A stretch of 13,727 nucleotides of DNA from Chitinophagaceae bacterium (GCA_947468255.1 CANIMM010000050.1:1-13727); one strand, 5' to 3'. Shown: positions 6,745-13,393, counted from the stretch's first letter. Numbers and translations: made by a program. Notes: generated by a model from the sequence alone, not told the origin.

Positions 6745-7692
6745 AATTGGAAAAATAGGAGTTTTTTTTTGGCGATAGTATTGGTCTGTCTTTTTACTCA
6801 GTTATCCTATGCGCAACCAATCATTCGGTCATCGGTTGATAAAAGGGAAATACTGATTGGAGAACAATTTACCCTTACATTACAAGCCGAATTTTCGCCT
6901 GTTGATTATACCCTGCATTGGCCTGTATTATCCGATTCTATGGCCCATTTTGAAGTGCTCAGTCGCCATATTGATTCCTTGTACAACAACCAACAGCTTT
7001 CCGGACTTGTTCAAAAAATCACCTTTACCAGTTTTGATTCTGGCAAGTGGGTGCTGCCCGCTTTATTAGTCACTGCAGATCCAGTCAAGCTTGGCAGTTC
7101 CGTTCGCTTATTTACTGATTCAGCATCAATTACCGTTTCTTTTTCCACTAGCGATACCACCCAACAATTGCGAGATATTAAGCCTATTCGAGAAGTAGAA
7201 ACAATTAATCCGATATGGTATTGGGTTGGTGGAGGGGTTGTACTAGTTGCGGTGATTGCATTACTGACTTGGTGGTGGAAGCGAAAAGGAAAAATGAAGG
7301 CGCATTCATTCAAGTCAAAATTATCAGCTTATGAAGAAGCGATGCTGGAATTGAAAAATTTATCGGGTTATAATTTAGCAGTTCGAGAAGAGGTGAAAAT
7401 ATTTCATTCCCAATTGGCAGCTATTTTCAAGCAATATGTATCACGCATTTATCAGCAGACCTATCTGAGCAAAACGACTCGTGAAACATTGCTATTATTG
7501 AAAGAGCAACAAGTGGATGTACAATTGCTTAACAAAGTTTTAGATAGCTTAGGTTGCGGGGATGCTGTAAAATTTGCAAAATATTTTCCACCAGTTACCG
7601 AAAGTGAACATTGCATGAAATTGGTAGAAGAACTGGTAGCGCAAATAAAAAAATTGAAGGAAACCCCTAAACCCCTAAACTCTAAACTCTAA
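6739..7692 (+). CDS. BatD-like/DUF4381-like secreted protein anchored by one helix
   Basis: 317 residues. A signal peptide ends near S-Y-A (23-25). A beta-rich periplasmic domain follows (about 26-155), opening with D-K-R-E-I-L-I-G-E-Q-F-T-L-T-L (34-48), like the first repeat of BatD proteins. A single transmembrane helix spans about 159-180, then KRK and a cytoplasmic helical tail of about 135 residues. That layout fits the short accessory protein found between DUF58 and VWA genes in MoxR clusters; the family name is inferred. It is much shorter than full BatD (usually over 550 residues). Two oddities stand out. A run of nine T (6762-6770) lies within the signal-peptide codons. The last codons and the stop lie inside the CCCCTAAA/CTCTAAA minisatellite, so the C-terminal P-K-P-L-N-S-K-L is encoded by repeat units. 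Copy-number changes would alter the C-terminus. Confidence 0.75.
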   Translation: MGNWKNRSFFLAIVLVCLFTQLSYAQPIIRSSVDKREILIGEQFTLTLQAEFSPVDYTLHWPVLSDSMAHFEVLSRHIDSLYNNQQLSGLVQKITFTSFDSGKWVLPALLVTADPVKLGSSVRLFTDSASITVSFSTSDTTQQLRDIKPIREVETINPIWYWVGGGVVLVAVIALLTWWWKRKGKMKAHSFKSKLSAYEEAMLELKNLSGYNLAVREEVKIFHSQLAAIFKQYVSRIYQQTYLSKTTRETLLLLKEQQVDVQLLNKVLDSLGCGDAVKFAKYFPPVTESEHCMKLVEELVAQIKKLKETPKPLNSKL

Positions 7693-7718
7693 ACCCCTAA
7701 ACTCTAAACCCCTAAACC
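7664..7718 (+). repeat. Minisatellite of CCCCTAAA and CTCTAAA units across a gene junction
   Basis: Seven head-to-tail units: CCCCTAAA (7664-7671, 7672-7679), CTCTAAA (7680-7686, 7687-7693), CCCCTAAA (7694-7701), CTCTAAA (7702-7708), CCCCTAAA (7709-7716), then CC. Both unit types are exact in every copy. The array encodes the end of the BatD-like protein, supplies its TAA stop (7690-7692), fills the intergenic gap and ends four bases before the batA TTG start. It resembles plant-type telomere sequence by composition only. Unit lengths of seven and eight mean that gain or loss shifts the reading frame. Confidence 0.9.
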
Positions 7719-7720
7719 AA

Positions 7721-8725
7721 TTGTTAACCGAATACCTAGATACCCTACATTTCGCCTATCCATGGTTGCTTTCGCTTGCCTTAGTTATTCCGGCGATGAT
7801 TATTTGGCAGTTTAAATTTGGGAATTTGCATCAGGCTGGATTAAAGGTTTCTTCACTAAAAAACTTTCAATCTATCCGTTCTTGGAAAAGCTTATTTCGT
7901 CCAATAACTTTTATTTGCAGGTTGTTGGGAATACTTTTGATTATTATAGCTATGGCAAGGCCTCAAACCAAAAATGAAGAGCAGCGGGTAGAGGGAGAAG
8001 GGGTGGATATTGTTTTGTGTATTGATGTAAGTGGAAGTATGACGGCCCAGGATTTTACTCCCAACAGGATGGAAGCGGCAAAAGCAGTTGCGGCCAGTTT
8101 TGTAGAAAAAAGGTTGACGGACCGAATAGGAATTGTGATCTTTTCTGGCGAAAGTTTCACGCAATGCCCACTCACTACCGACAAAGCGGTGCTTAAATCA
8201 GCGATCGAAAGCATTAGAAATGGTTTATTGGAGGATGGCACTGCCATTGGAGATGGTTTGTCTACTGGTATTGATCGTTTGCGAACTAGTAAGTCTAAAA
8301 GCAAAGTGGTTATTTTATTGACGGATGGTGAAAATAATGGCGGTTTAATAGGGCCTGATAATGCCAAAGAAATAGCGAAAGCCTTTGGTATAAAGGTGTA
8401 TACCATTGGTGTTGGGACGGAAGGGTTTGCTCCTTATCCGATCAAGACAGAACTTGGAGTAATTATGCAGCAGCAGAAAGTAACGATTGATGAAAAGTTA
8501 TTAAAGGCAATTTCCGGAGAAACTGGGGGAAAATATTTCAGGGCAAAGGACAATGCAGGATTGCAAAACATTTACACTGAAATAGATACCCTGGAAAAAT
8601 CAAAAGTGGAAGTATCTACCATTACGCGATATACTGAAAAGTTTACCCCCTTTCTGTTGGCGGCGCTTATTTTATTATTGTTAGAGCTGGTGCTTAGGTT
8701 TACTGTTTTTAAAAAATTTCCGTAA
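7721..8725 (+). CDS. batA: BatA-like VWA-domain membrane protein
   Basis: 334 residues with the BatA layout: two N-terminal helices (about 13-30 and 61-79), a von Willebrand A domain (about 95-290) and a C-terminal helix (about 309-328). The MIDAS metal site is complete: D102-V-S-G-S-M (D102, S104, S106), T174 in E-D-G-T-A-I-G, and T-D-G-E-N at 201-205. The F-A-Y-P-W-L-L motif near residue 11 is typical of Bacteroidota BatA N-termini, so the TTG at 7721 gives about the right length; no ATG lies closer, and upstream is only repeat. The protein should present the VWA domain to partners and be acted on by the MoxR ATPase. Bat proteins are linked to aerotolerance and envelope stress in Bacteroides and Leptospira, but the mechanism is unsettled. 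The usual next gene, batB, is missing. Translation may depend on the adjacent minisatellite. Confidence 0.92.
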   Translation: MLTEYLDTLHFAYPWLLSLALVIPAMIIWQFKFGNLHQAGLKVSSLKNFQSIRSWKSLFRPITFICRLLGILLIIIAMARPQTKNEEQRVEGEGVDIVLCIDVSGSMTAQDFTPNRMEAAKAVAASFVEKRLTDRIGIVIFSGESFTQCPLTTDKAVLKSAIESIRNGLLEDGTAIGDGLSTGIDRLRTSKSKSKVVILLTDGENNGGLIGPDNAKEIAKAFGIKVYTIGVGTEGFAPYPIKTELGVIMQQQKVTIDEKLLKAISGETGGKYFRAKDNAGLQNIYTEIDTLEKSKVEVSTITRYTEKFTPFLLAALILLLLELVLRFTVFKKFP

Positions 8726-8789
8726 AATAATCGCTGCTAAAATTTTAAAAACCCTTCGCTTTCGTTTTAATTAGTGAAATTTGTAGTCT

Positions 8790-9716
8790 ATGATGGCAAC
8801 AGTGTATAAAAGTACCGGAAGCTGGTATATTGTTCAAGATGAGGAGGGCAAGGTTTTCAATGCTCGTATTAAAGGGAAGTTCAAGATTGACAATATTACT
8901 TCCACTAATCCTATTGCCGTAGGGGATGTGGTATTGGCTGATATGGAAAATGAGTTGGAAAAAACGCTTACCATAACTGATATTGCACCACGAAAAAACT
9001 ACATTACACGGTCTTCTCCACATAATCGCAATCAGCATCATATCATTGCATCCAATCTCGATCAGTCACTGTTATTTGCTACTTTAAAGGATCCAAAAAC
9101 TTCACTTGGTTTTATTGATCGGTTTTTAATTACTTCCGAAGCGTACCATGTACCTTCTATCCTTGTGTTTAACAAGTCGGATCTCTACAAAGAAAAAGAG
9201 CTTGCGAGGTTCCAGGAAATCAAAGAAATTTACGAGGCCATTGGTTATAAAGTGCTCTCCATGAGTATTGAAAAAAACGAGGGAGTAGAAGCGGTGAAAA
9301 GTTTGTTGAAAGACAAAACCACTTTGTTGAGTGGTCATTCGGGTGTTGGTAAATCTTCTTTTATTAATATTATTTTTCCTGAACTGCGGCTTAAAACACA
9401 GGATGTAAGCGGCTGGAGTGGCAAGGGGTTGCATACCACCACTTTTGCCGAAATGTTCAATCTTTCATTTGGAGGCAGGGTAATTGACACGCCTGGTATT
9501 CGAGAACTAGGGCTGGTAGACATTCCCAAGCATGAGCTGTCTCATTATTTTCCGGAAATGAGGGCTTTGATCAATGAGTGCCATTTTAATAATTGTATGC
9601 ACATCAATGAGCCGGGGTGTAAGGTGAAGGAAGCGGTAAACCTAGGGACGGTTCACCCCGATCGTTATTATAGTTATTTAAATATCCTTGATAGTATTGA
9701 GAAGAAACCTTTCTAA
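8790..9716 (+). CDS. rsgA: Ribosome small subunit-dependent GTPase RsgA
   Basis: 308-residue circularly permuted GTPase that checks late 30S subunit assembly and releases RbfA. An N-terminal OB-fold (about 1-68) is followed by the G motifs in permuted order: G4 NKSD (128-131), G1 GHSGVGKSS (182-190), G2 threonines in G-L-H-T-T-T (213-218) and G3 DTPG (233-236). A C-terminal zinc site is formed by C264, C269, H271 and C277. All expected motifs are present and the length is normal. Two adjacent ATG codons open the frame at 8790; the next in-frame one differs by a single residue. It starts 64 bases after batA and is probably a separate unit, though read-through from the moxR cluster is possible since no terminator is evident between them. 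Confidence 0.97.
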   Translation: MMATVYKSTGSWYIVQDEEGKVFNARIKGKFKIDNITSTNPIAVGDVVLADMENELEKTLTITDIAPRKNYITRSSPHNRNQHHIIASNLDQSLLFATLKDPKTSLGFIDRFLITSEAYHVPSILVFNKSDLYKEKELARFQEIKEIYEAIGYKVLSMSIEKNEGVEAVKSLLKDKTTLLSGHSGVGKSSFINIIFPELRLKTQDVSGWSGKGLHTTTFAEMFNLSFGGRVIDTPGIRELGLVDIPKHELSHYFPEMRALINECHFNNCMHINEPGCKVKEAVNLGTVHPDRYYSYLNILDSIEKKPF

Positions 9717-9719
9717 TCT

Positions 9720-9743
9720 TAGTATTTGGCAATGCCAAAACTA
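9720..9743. terminator. Hairpin between convergent rsgA and lipoprotein genes, probable bidirectional terminator
   Basis: TAGT, a bulged A, then TTTGGC (9720-9730) pairs with GCCAAAACTA (9734-9743) around an AAT loop: ten base pairs with one bulge. It fills the 24-base gap between the two converging genes, and its right arm contains the lipoprotein's stop codon. No U-rich tail follows on either strand, so termination is inferred from position and stem. Confidence 0.5.
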
Positions 9744-9935
9744 TTCGGAGATCTTATTGCCTCCCTTATACTTTGCATTTTTACTTACTTTTAGGAGCTT
9801 TGAATCTCCGGAAGCCAATTTTTCAGCACCTATATTTCTGCCATCAGTAGGACAGCCATAGACTACCTTTCTTCTCAAAATAAAGCATCCACTGAAAAGT
9901 GAAATACAGCATGCAGCCCAGATTGTTTTTTTCAT
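9741..9935 (-). CDS. Small hypothetical lipoprotein with CPTDGRN motif
   Basis: 64 residues. A lysine-containing N-terminus, a short hydrophobic stretch and L-F-S-G-C form a lipoprotein signal with the acylated cysteine at 17, leaving a mature peptide of about 48 residues. That part carries Y-G-C-P-T-D-G-R-N-I-G-A-E-K-L (26-40) and is lysine-rich towards the end (K-Y-K-G-G-N-K). I recall small proteins with C-P-x-[ND]-G-R-N-x-G-A-E-K-L in related Bacteroidota genomes, which supports a real gene, but I know no function. It starts 21 bases after the gamma carbonic anhydrase stop on the same strand, so the two are probably co-transcribed. Its stop codon sits in the terminator-like stem. Confidence 0.72.
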   Translation of the reverse strand: MKKTIWAACCISLFSGCFILRRKVVYGCPTDGRNIGAEKLASGDSKLLKVSKNAKYKGGNKISE

Positions 9936-9956
9936 AGATGCGATTTTTGTAAAAAA

Positions 9957-10481
9957 TTAGCTACCCTCCTCTTTAAACCAGCTGCTGTACATCAAGTAAT
10001 TATTTGCTATTCTGTTAATTTCGCCACCGATTAATTCCTGGCTAATATCTTTAATTTTTTTTGCCGGAATGCCGCCGTAGATACTTCCTGCTTGTATCAC
10101 TGTATTTTCAAGCACTACTGCTCCTGCGGCAATGATGCAATTCGAACCAATTTGTACATTATCCATCACGATGGCACCCATTCCCACTAATACATTGTCT
10201 GCTATAACACATCCATGTACAATTGCATTATGACCGATGCTAACATTGTTTCCGATGATTGCCTGAGTTTTTTGATAGGTACAATGAATCACAGCACCAT
10301 CCTGCACGTTCACTTTGTTACCCATTCGAATACTATTTACATCGCCTCGAATCACGGCATTAAACCACACACTACAGTCATCTCCCATTATTACATCTCC
10401 TACAATGGTAGCATTGGGGGCTATAAAACAATTGGCACCCATTTCGGGGAATATCCCTTTTACAGGAAGAATGAAAGGCAT
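9957..10481 (-). CDS. Gamma-class carbonic anhydrase-like hexapeptide-repeat protein
   Basis: 174-residue left-handed beta-helix protein of the gamma carbonic anhydrase/YrdA/PaaY group, forming trimers with metal sites at subunit interfaces. Hexapeptide turns run from about 13 to 140, for example I-A-P-N-A-T-I-V-G-D-V-I-M-G (20-33) and V-L-V-G-M-G-A-I-V-M (97-106). The three metal-binding histidines are present: H66 (V-I-H-C), H84 (S-I-G-H-N) and H89 (I-V-H-G-C). R45-G-D47 and Q60-D61, conserved at the trimer interface, are also seen. The C-terminal helix holds N-N-Y-L-M-Y-S-S-W-F. Cytosolic; no signal peptide. Activity as a carbonic anhydrase is not certain, since many YrdA-type homologues are inactive or unassigned. 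It probably leads a two-gene unit with the small lipoprotein and is divergent from the aminotransferase gene. Confidence 0.92.
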   Translation of the reverse strand: MPFILPVKGIFPEMGANCFIAPNATIVGDVIMGDDCSVWFNAVIRGDVNSIRMGNKVNVQDGAVIHCTYQKTQAIIGNNVSIGHNAIVHGCVIADNVLVGMGAIVMDNVQIGSNCIIAAGAVVLENTVIQAGSIYGGIPAKKIKDISQELIGGEINRIANNYLMYSSWFKEEGS

Positions 10482-10576
10482 GATTGAATAGATTTATAAT
10501 TGAATGACGCTAAATTAAATGAATATTCAAAAACACCTCACTATTTATTATTATTTCTTTGCGACCTTTGTAAGAT
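10482..10576. promoter_or_regulatory. Divergent promoter region between carbonic anhydrase and aminotransferase genes
   Basis: 95 AT-rich bases between two divergent starts. Near the aminotransferase start are two tandem partial matches to TAnnTTTG, TTTCTTTG (10554-10561) and GACCTTTG (10563-10570), each seven of eight. If used, they would give very short leaders. No clear -33 element or minus-strand promoter could be picked out. Confidence 0.28.
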
Positions 10577-11812
10577 ATGAATAAGGGTGAACCTTTTATT
10601 ACGCCTTCGGGGAATCAGCGGCCGACCGCTATCACTAACCGCCAGTTATTTCTTTCGCATGTTGGTCAAACATCCGAAGCGCCATTGGCATTGGAGATAG
10701 TGAAGGCTAGGGGCTGTACGCTGTGGGATGTGGATGGTAAAGCTTATATTGATCTTATTGCAGGCATCAGTGTTTGTAATATCGGTCACTGTCATCCAAA
10801 AGTGGTGGAGGCTATTAAAAAGCAAGTGGATGATTATATGCATATTATGGTGCTCGGCGAGCTAGTCGAAAGTCCCCAGGTAGCCTATGCAAAAAAATTA
10901 ACGGATCATTTACCTTCCTCACTCAATGCAGTGTTTTATACTGCCAGCGGAAGCGAAGCTACTGAAGGAGCGATGAAGCTAGCCAAAAGAGTTACTGGCC
11001 GCACCCAGATCATTTCTTTTAAAAACAGCTATCATGGTAGTACCCAGGGAGCTTTGAGTATTATGGGAGATGAATATTGGCGAAATGCATTCAGGCCGCT
11101 ATTGCCGGATGTAATGCAACTAGACTATAATTCATTTGATTCGTTGCAACATATCACCGAACGCACAGCTTGTGTGGTTGCTGAAACGGTGCAAGCCGAA
11201 GCGGGCGTATTGGTACCACAAAATGGTTGGCTTTCGGCATTGCGTAAACGCTGTACCCAAACGGGCACCTTACTCGTATTGGATGAAATACAATGCGGTT
11301 TTGGGAGAAATGGTACCCTGTGGGCATTCGAGCAGTTTGATGCGGTGCCGGATATTTTGTTATTGGGCAAGGCTCTTGGCGGTGGAATGCCGCTTGGTGC
11401 ATTTGTTGCAGATAAACAGCTGATGGATTCCTTTACCCATCATCCTGTTTTGGGGCATATCAATACTTTTGGGGGCCATCCGGTTAGTTGTGCTGCCGGC
11501 CTTGCTGCTTTTAATGTATTGTTGGATGAAAAAATAATTGCCGGAGTAAAGCAAAAAGAAGCCCTTTTTCTTTCACTATTGGTTCACCCTTCCATACAAT
11601 CGGTGCATAGTTGCGGCTTGATGATAGCGGTGGACTTTGGAAGTTTTGAAGTAAATAAGAAAATTATCGACGCATTGATTCTACGAGGTGTTTTTACAGA
11701 CTGGTTTTTATTTGCTGCAGGTTCTTTGAGAATTGCTCCCCCGCTGGTAATAAGTGATACTGAAATCAGGGTTGCCTGTAATCATATCATCGAAGGATTG
11801 AATGGCAACTAA
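10577..11812 (+). CDS. Class III pyridoxal-phosphate aminotransferase (ArgD/OAT-like, substrate unknown)
   Basis: 411-residue fold-type I aminotransferase of the acetylornithine/ornithine/4-aminobutyrate group. Visible are the phosphate-binding S-G-S-E-A-T-E (124-130), Y152-H-G-S, the A-E-T-V-Q-A-E-A-G loop (202-210), the cofactor-binding aspartate D236 in L-D-E-I-Q-C-G-F-G-R, the Schiff-base lysine K265 in G-K-A-L-G-G-G and N-T-F-G-G-H-P-V-S-C (296-305). The catalytic set is complete. The frame opens at the only nearby ATG and gives about 19 extra residues before T-N-R-Q-L-F-L, where I recall homologues beginning; a later non-ATG start is possible. No arginine-biosynthesis genes are adjacent, so annotation as ArgD is not supported. 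The dgkA gene follows after 33 bases, perhaps in the same transcript. Confidence 0.93.
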   Translation: MNKGEPFITPSGNQRPTAITNRQLFLSHVGQTSEAPLALEIVKARGCTLWDVDGKAYIDLIAGISVCNIGHCHPKVVEAIKKQVDDYMHIMVLGELVESPQVAYAKKLTDHLPSSLNAVFYTASGSEATEGAMKLAKRVTGRTQIISFKNSYHGSTQGALSIMGDEYWRNAFRPLLPDVMQLDYNSFDSLQHITERTACVVAETVQAEAGVLVPQNGWLSALRKRCTQTGTLLVLDEIQCGFGRNGTLWAFEQFDAVPDILLLGKALGGGMPLGAFVADKQLMDSFTHHPVLGHINTFGGHPVSCAAGLAAFNVLLDEKIIAGVKQKEALFLSLLVHPSIQSVHSCGLMIAVDFGSFEVNKKIIDALILRGVFTDWFLFAAGSLRIAPPLVISDTEIRVACNHIIEGLNGN

Positions 11813-11845
11813 TTTATATTACAGTAATTCAAGCGTATAGTATTT

Positions 11846-12202
11846 ATGAAATGGATAAAACCTTTTGGCTATGCCTGGCATGGCATTCGATATTGTTTTA
11901 GAACACAACGAAATTTCAGGATTCATTTACTGGCATTATTGGTTGTTATAATTCTTGGGAGTATTGTGAAACTCAGTGCTATTGAATGGCTTTTCATCAT
12001 TGGTTGTTCTGTATTGGTGCTCACGCTAGAGTTGGTTAATACGGCTATTGAATACCTTTGCGATACGATCACAAGAGATAACCATCCAGTAATTAAAATC
12101 GTCAAGGATATTTCTGCAGCAGCAGTTTTAATCGCTGTTGCAGGAAGTGTTTTGTCTGGCAGTATAATCTTTTTCCCAAAAATTTTGAACTTGTTGCGAT
12201 GA
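11846..12202 (+). CDS. dgkA: DgkA-family lipid kinase (diacylglycerol or undecaprenol kinase)
   Basis: 118-residue integral membrane kinase that phosphorylates diacylglycerol or undecaprenol, feeding phospholipid or cell-wall lipid-carrier pools. Three helices are predicted (about 28-43, 47-64, 88-112) after an amphipathic N-terminal segment. The signature runs E62-L-V-N65-T-A-I-E69-Y-L-C-D73, then K87-D-I-S-A-A-A-V-L; the glutamates and asparagine are the expected metal/ATP-binding residues. Length is typical. The sequence is closer to the Gram-positive-like undecaprenol kinase style than to E. coli DgkA, a judgement by eye. No phosphatase domain is fused. It lies 33 bases after the aminotransferase gene, and its TGA stop overlaps an ATG (ATGA at 12199-12202) that opens a 35-codon frame. 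Confidence 0.93.
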   Translation: MKWIKPFGYAWHGIRYCFRTQRNFRIHLLALLVVIILGSIVKLSAIEWLFIIGCSVLVLTLELVNTAIEYLCDTITRDNHPVIKIVKDISAAAVLIAVAGSVLSGSIIFFPKILNLLR

Positions 12203-12354
12203 ATGCAATGAAATTAAAAGGGGGAACCCCTCATTTACTGATTAGCTTCGACAAACTATTTTTTAAACCAATAATATTTACCAAATTTGTACGGTATTAC
12301 AATTGACATTTCACAGCCTTTATTCAACCATGAGGGGTAAAACCAATTAGTAAC
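12203..12354. other. 152-base gap with short inverted repeats, upstream of the DUF6427-like gene
   Basis: Holds a small GC hairpin, AGGGG (12219-12223) and CCCCT (12227-12231) around GAA, in otherwise AT-rich sequence. It also holds a distant nine-base inverted pair, ACCCCTCAT (12226-12234) and ATGAGGGGT (12330-12338). The two share bases, so they are mutually exclusive structures. A 35-codon frame (12199-12306) crosses it. CAAATTTG (12283-12290) is a seven-of-eight match to TAnnTTTG. Nothing here is decisive. Confidence 0.3.
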
Positions 12355-13335
12355 GTGACGGGAGTATTTAAATCTAACAATCCATACAATACATTTTTGT
12401 TGCTGGTATATGGTCTGCTGCTTAAACTAATTATGTTTTTTCATCCCCAGATTCCATTGCCTCAGCAAACGGATGGCTTTCTTTTTAAATTACTATTGTT
12501 GCAACTTTCGGGGTTGGGAAAAAATCTACCATTTATTTATCCGCTAATAGCTTTTTTTTTATTGTTCACCCAGGCCATTACCTTAAACGCATTGGTAAAT
12601 CAGCACCGGTTGATGCAAAAGCCAAATCACCTCACTGGGATGGCATATTTATTAATCACTTCATTGTTCTCCGAGTGGAATATCCTGTCTGCACCATTGA
12701 TAATAAATACTTTGCTGATATGGGTTTGGTCAAGGATGAGCAGATTATACAATGAACCCAATCCTAAGACTTCCCTTTTTAATATTGGTATGGCAATTGG
12801 GTTTTGTTCTTTTTTTTATTTCCCAGTAATTGCATTTGCAGCTCTGGTGGTGGTTGGTTTATTGATTACCAGAGCATTTAAATTAGCAGAGTGGATTGTT
12901 GCCCTCTTTGGAGTAGCTACCCCGTTCTATTTTATTTTCACTTATGTTTTTATAGCGGATAAGTGGCAAGGGTATCATTTTCCGGGGGTAGCGGTTACTT
13001 TCCCACATTTTATTGAATCAAGGTGGGCCTTGGCAGCCATCCTAATCGTATTATTTACCAGTGTAACGGGCTTCATTTATGTTCAAAAAAACTTTCGCCG
13101 CCAATTGGTGCAGGCCCGAAAAAGCTGGAATCTTATTTTTTTATACCTATTAATTGCCCTTTTTATACCATTTATTAATGCCAGCCATTCCTTTGTTTAT
13201 TGGATTCTTAGTGCTGTTCCCATTGCAGTAATCGCCGCCGCCGGCTTTTTATATCCCCAAAAAAAGGCATTTCCCCTCATTTTGCACTGGTTGATGGTCG
13301 CTTTTGTAATTGCATTCAGCTACTTCGTTCAATAA
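12355..13335 (+). CDS. Multi-pass membrane protein, DUF6427-like
   Basis: 326 residues, almost entirely hydrophobic, with about eight to ten transmembrane helices: roughly 13-29, 57-76, 92-105, 112-126, 143-172, 178-200, 225-245, 259-273, 277-297 and 308-325. The N-terminus V-F-K-S-N-N-P-Y-N (4-12) followed by a helix matches my memory of a conserved Bacteroidota membrane protein family (DUF6427); this is not checked by search. The start is GTG at 12355; the K-S-N-N-P motif nine bases downstream supports it. A run of nine T (12552-12560) and one of eight (12810-12817) lie in helix-coding regions. No charged catalytic motif stands out, so no enzyme or transporter class can be assigned. It precedes purQ on the same strand with 58 bases between, but purQ has its own promoter element. 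Confidence 0.75.
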   Translation: MTGVFKSNNPYNTFLLLVYGLLLKLIMFFHPQIPLPQQTDGFLFKLLLLQLSGLGKNLPFIYPLIAFFLLFTQAITLNALVNQHRLMQKPNHLTGMAYLLITSLFSEWNILSAPLIINTLLIWVWSRMSRLYNEPNPKTSLFNIGMAIGFCSFFYFPVIAFAALVVVGLLITRAFKLAEWIVALFGVATPFYFIFTYVFIADKWQGYHFPGVAVTFPHFIESRWALAAILIVLFTSVTGFIYVQKNFRRQLVQARKSWNLIFLYLLIALFIPFINASHSFVYWILSAVPIAVIAAAGFLYPQKKAFPLILHWLMVAFVIAFSYFVQ

Positions 13336-13358
13336 TTAAAATGGTATTTGTACTTTTG
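13327..13358 (+). promoter_or_regulatory. purQ: Bacteroidota-type promoter for purQ
   Basis: TACTTTTG at 13351-13358 is an exact match to the -7 consensus TAnnTTTG. GTTC at 13327-13330, twenty bases upstream, is an imperfect -33 element. The transcript would start about 30 bases before the purQ ATG. The -33 part overlaps the end of the preceding gene. Confidence 0.5.
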
Positions 13359-13393
13359 CGTTACCAATTAACCAGTAATCACAAATCAGTAAT

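Noticed and set aside
7664..7718. CRISPR array or true telomere sequence
   Set aside because: Units are seven or eight bases with no spacers, so it is not CRISPR. The likeness to plant telomere repeats is compositional; the array is internal and inside genes.
7963..8406. 147-residue open frame on the minus strand
   Set aside because: It lies entirely inside batA, whose MIDAS motifs and helices are clear on the plus strand; the reverse frame has no recognisable domain.
8726..8789. Terminator after batA from the TAAAATTTTA palindrome
   Set aside because: It is all A-T, only ten bases with no loop, and would not form a stable RNA hairpin.
11125..11423. Several overlapping open frames inside the aminotransferase gene on both strands
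   Set aside because: They overlap each other and the catalytic region of the aminotransferase, including D236 and K265; they are shadows.
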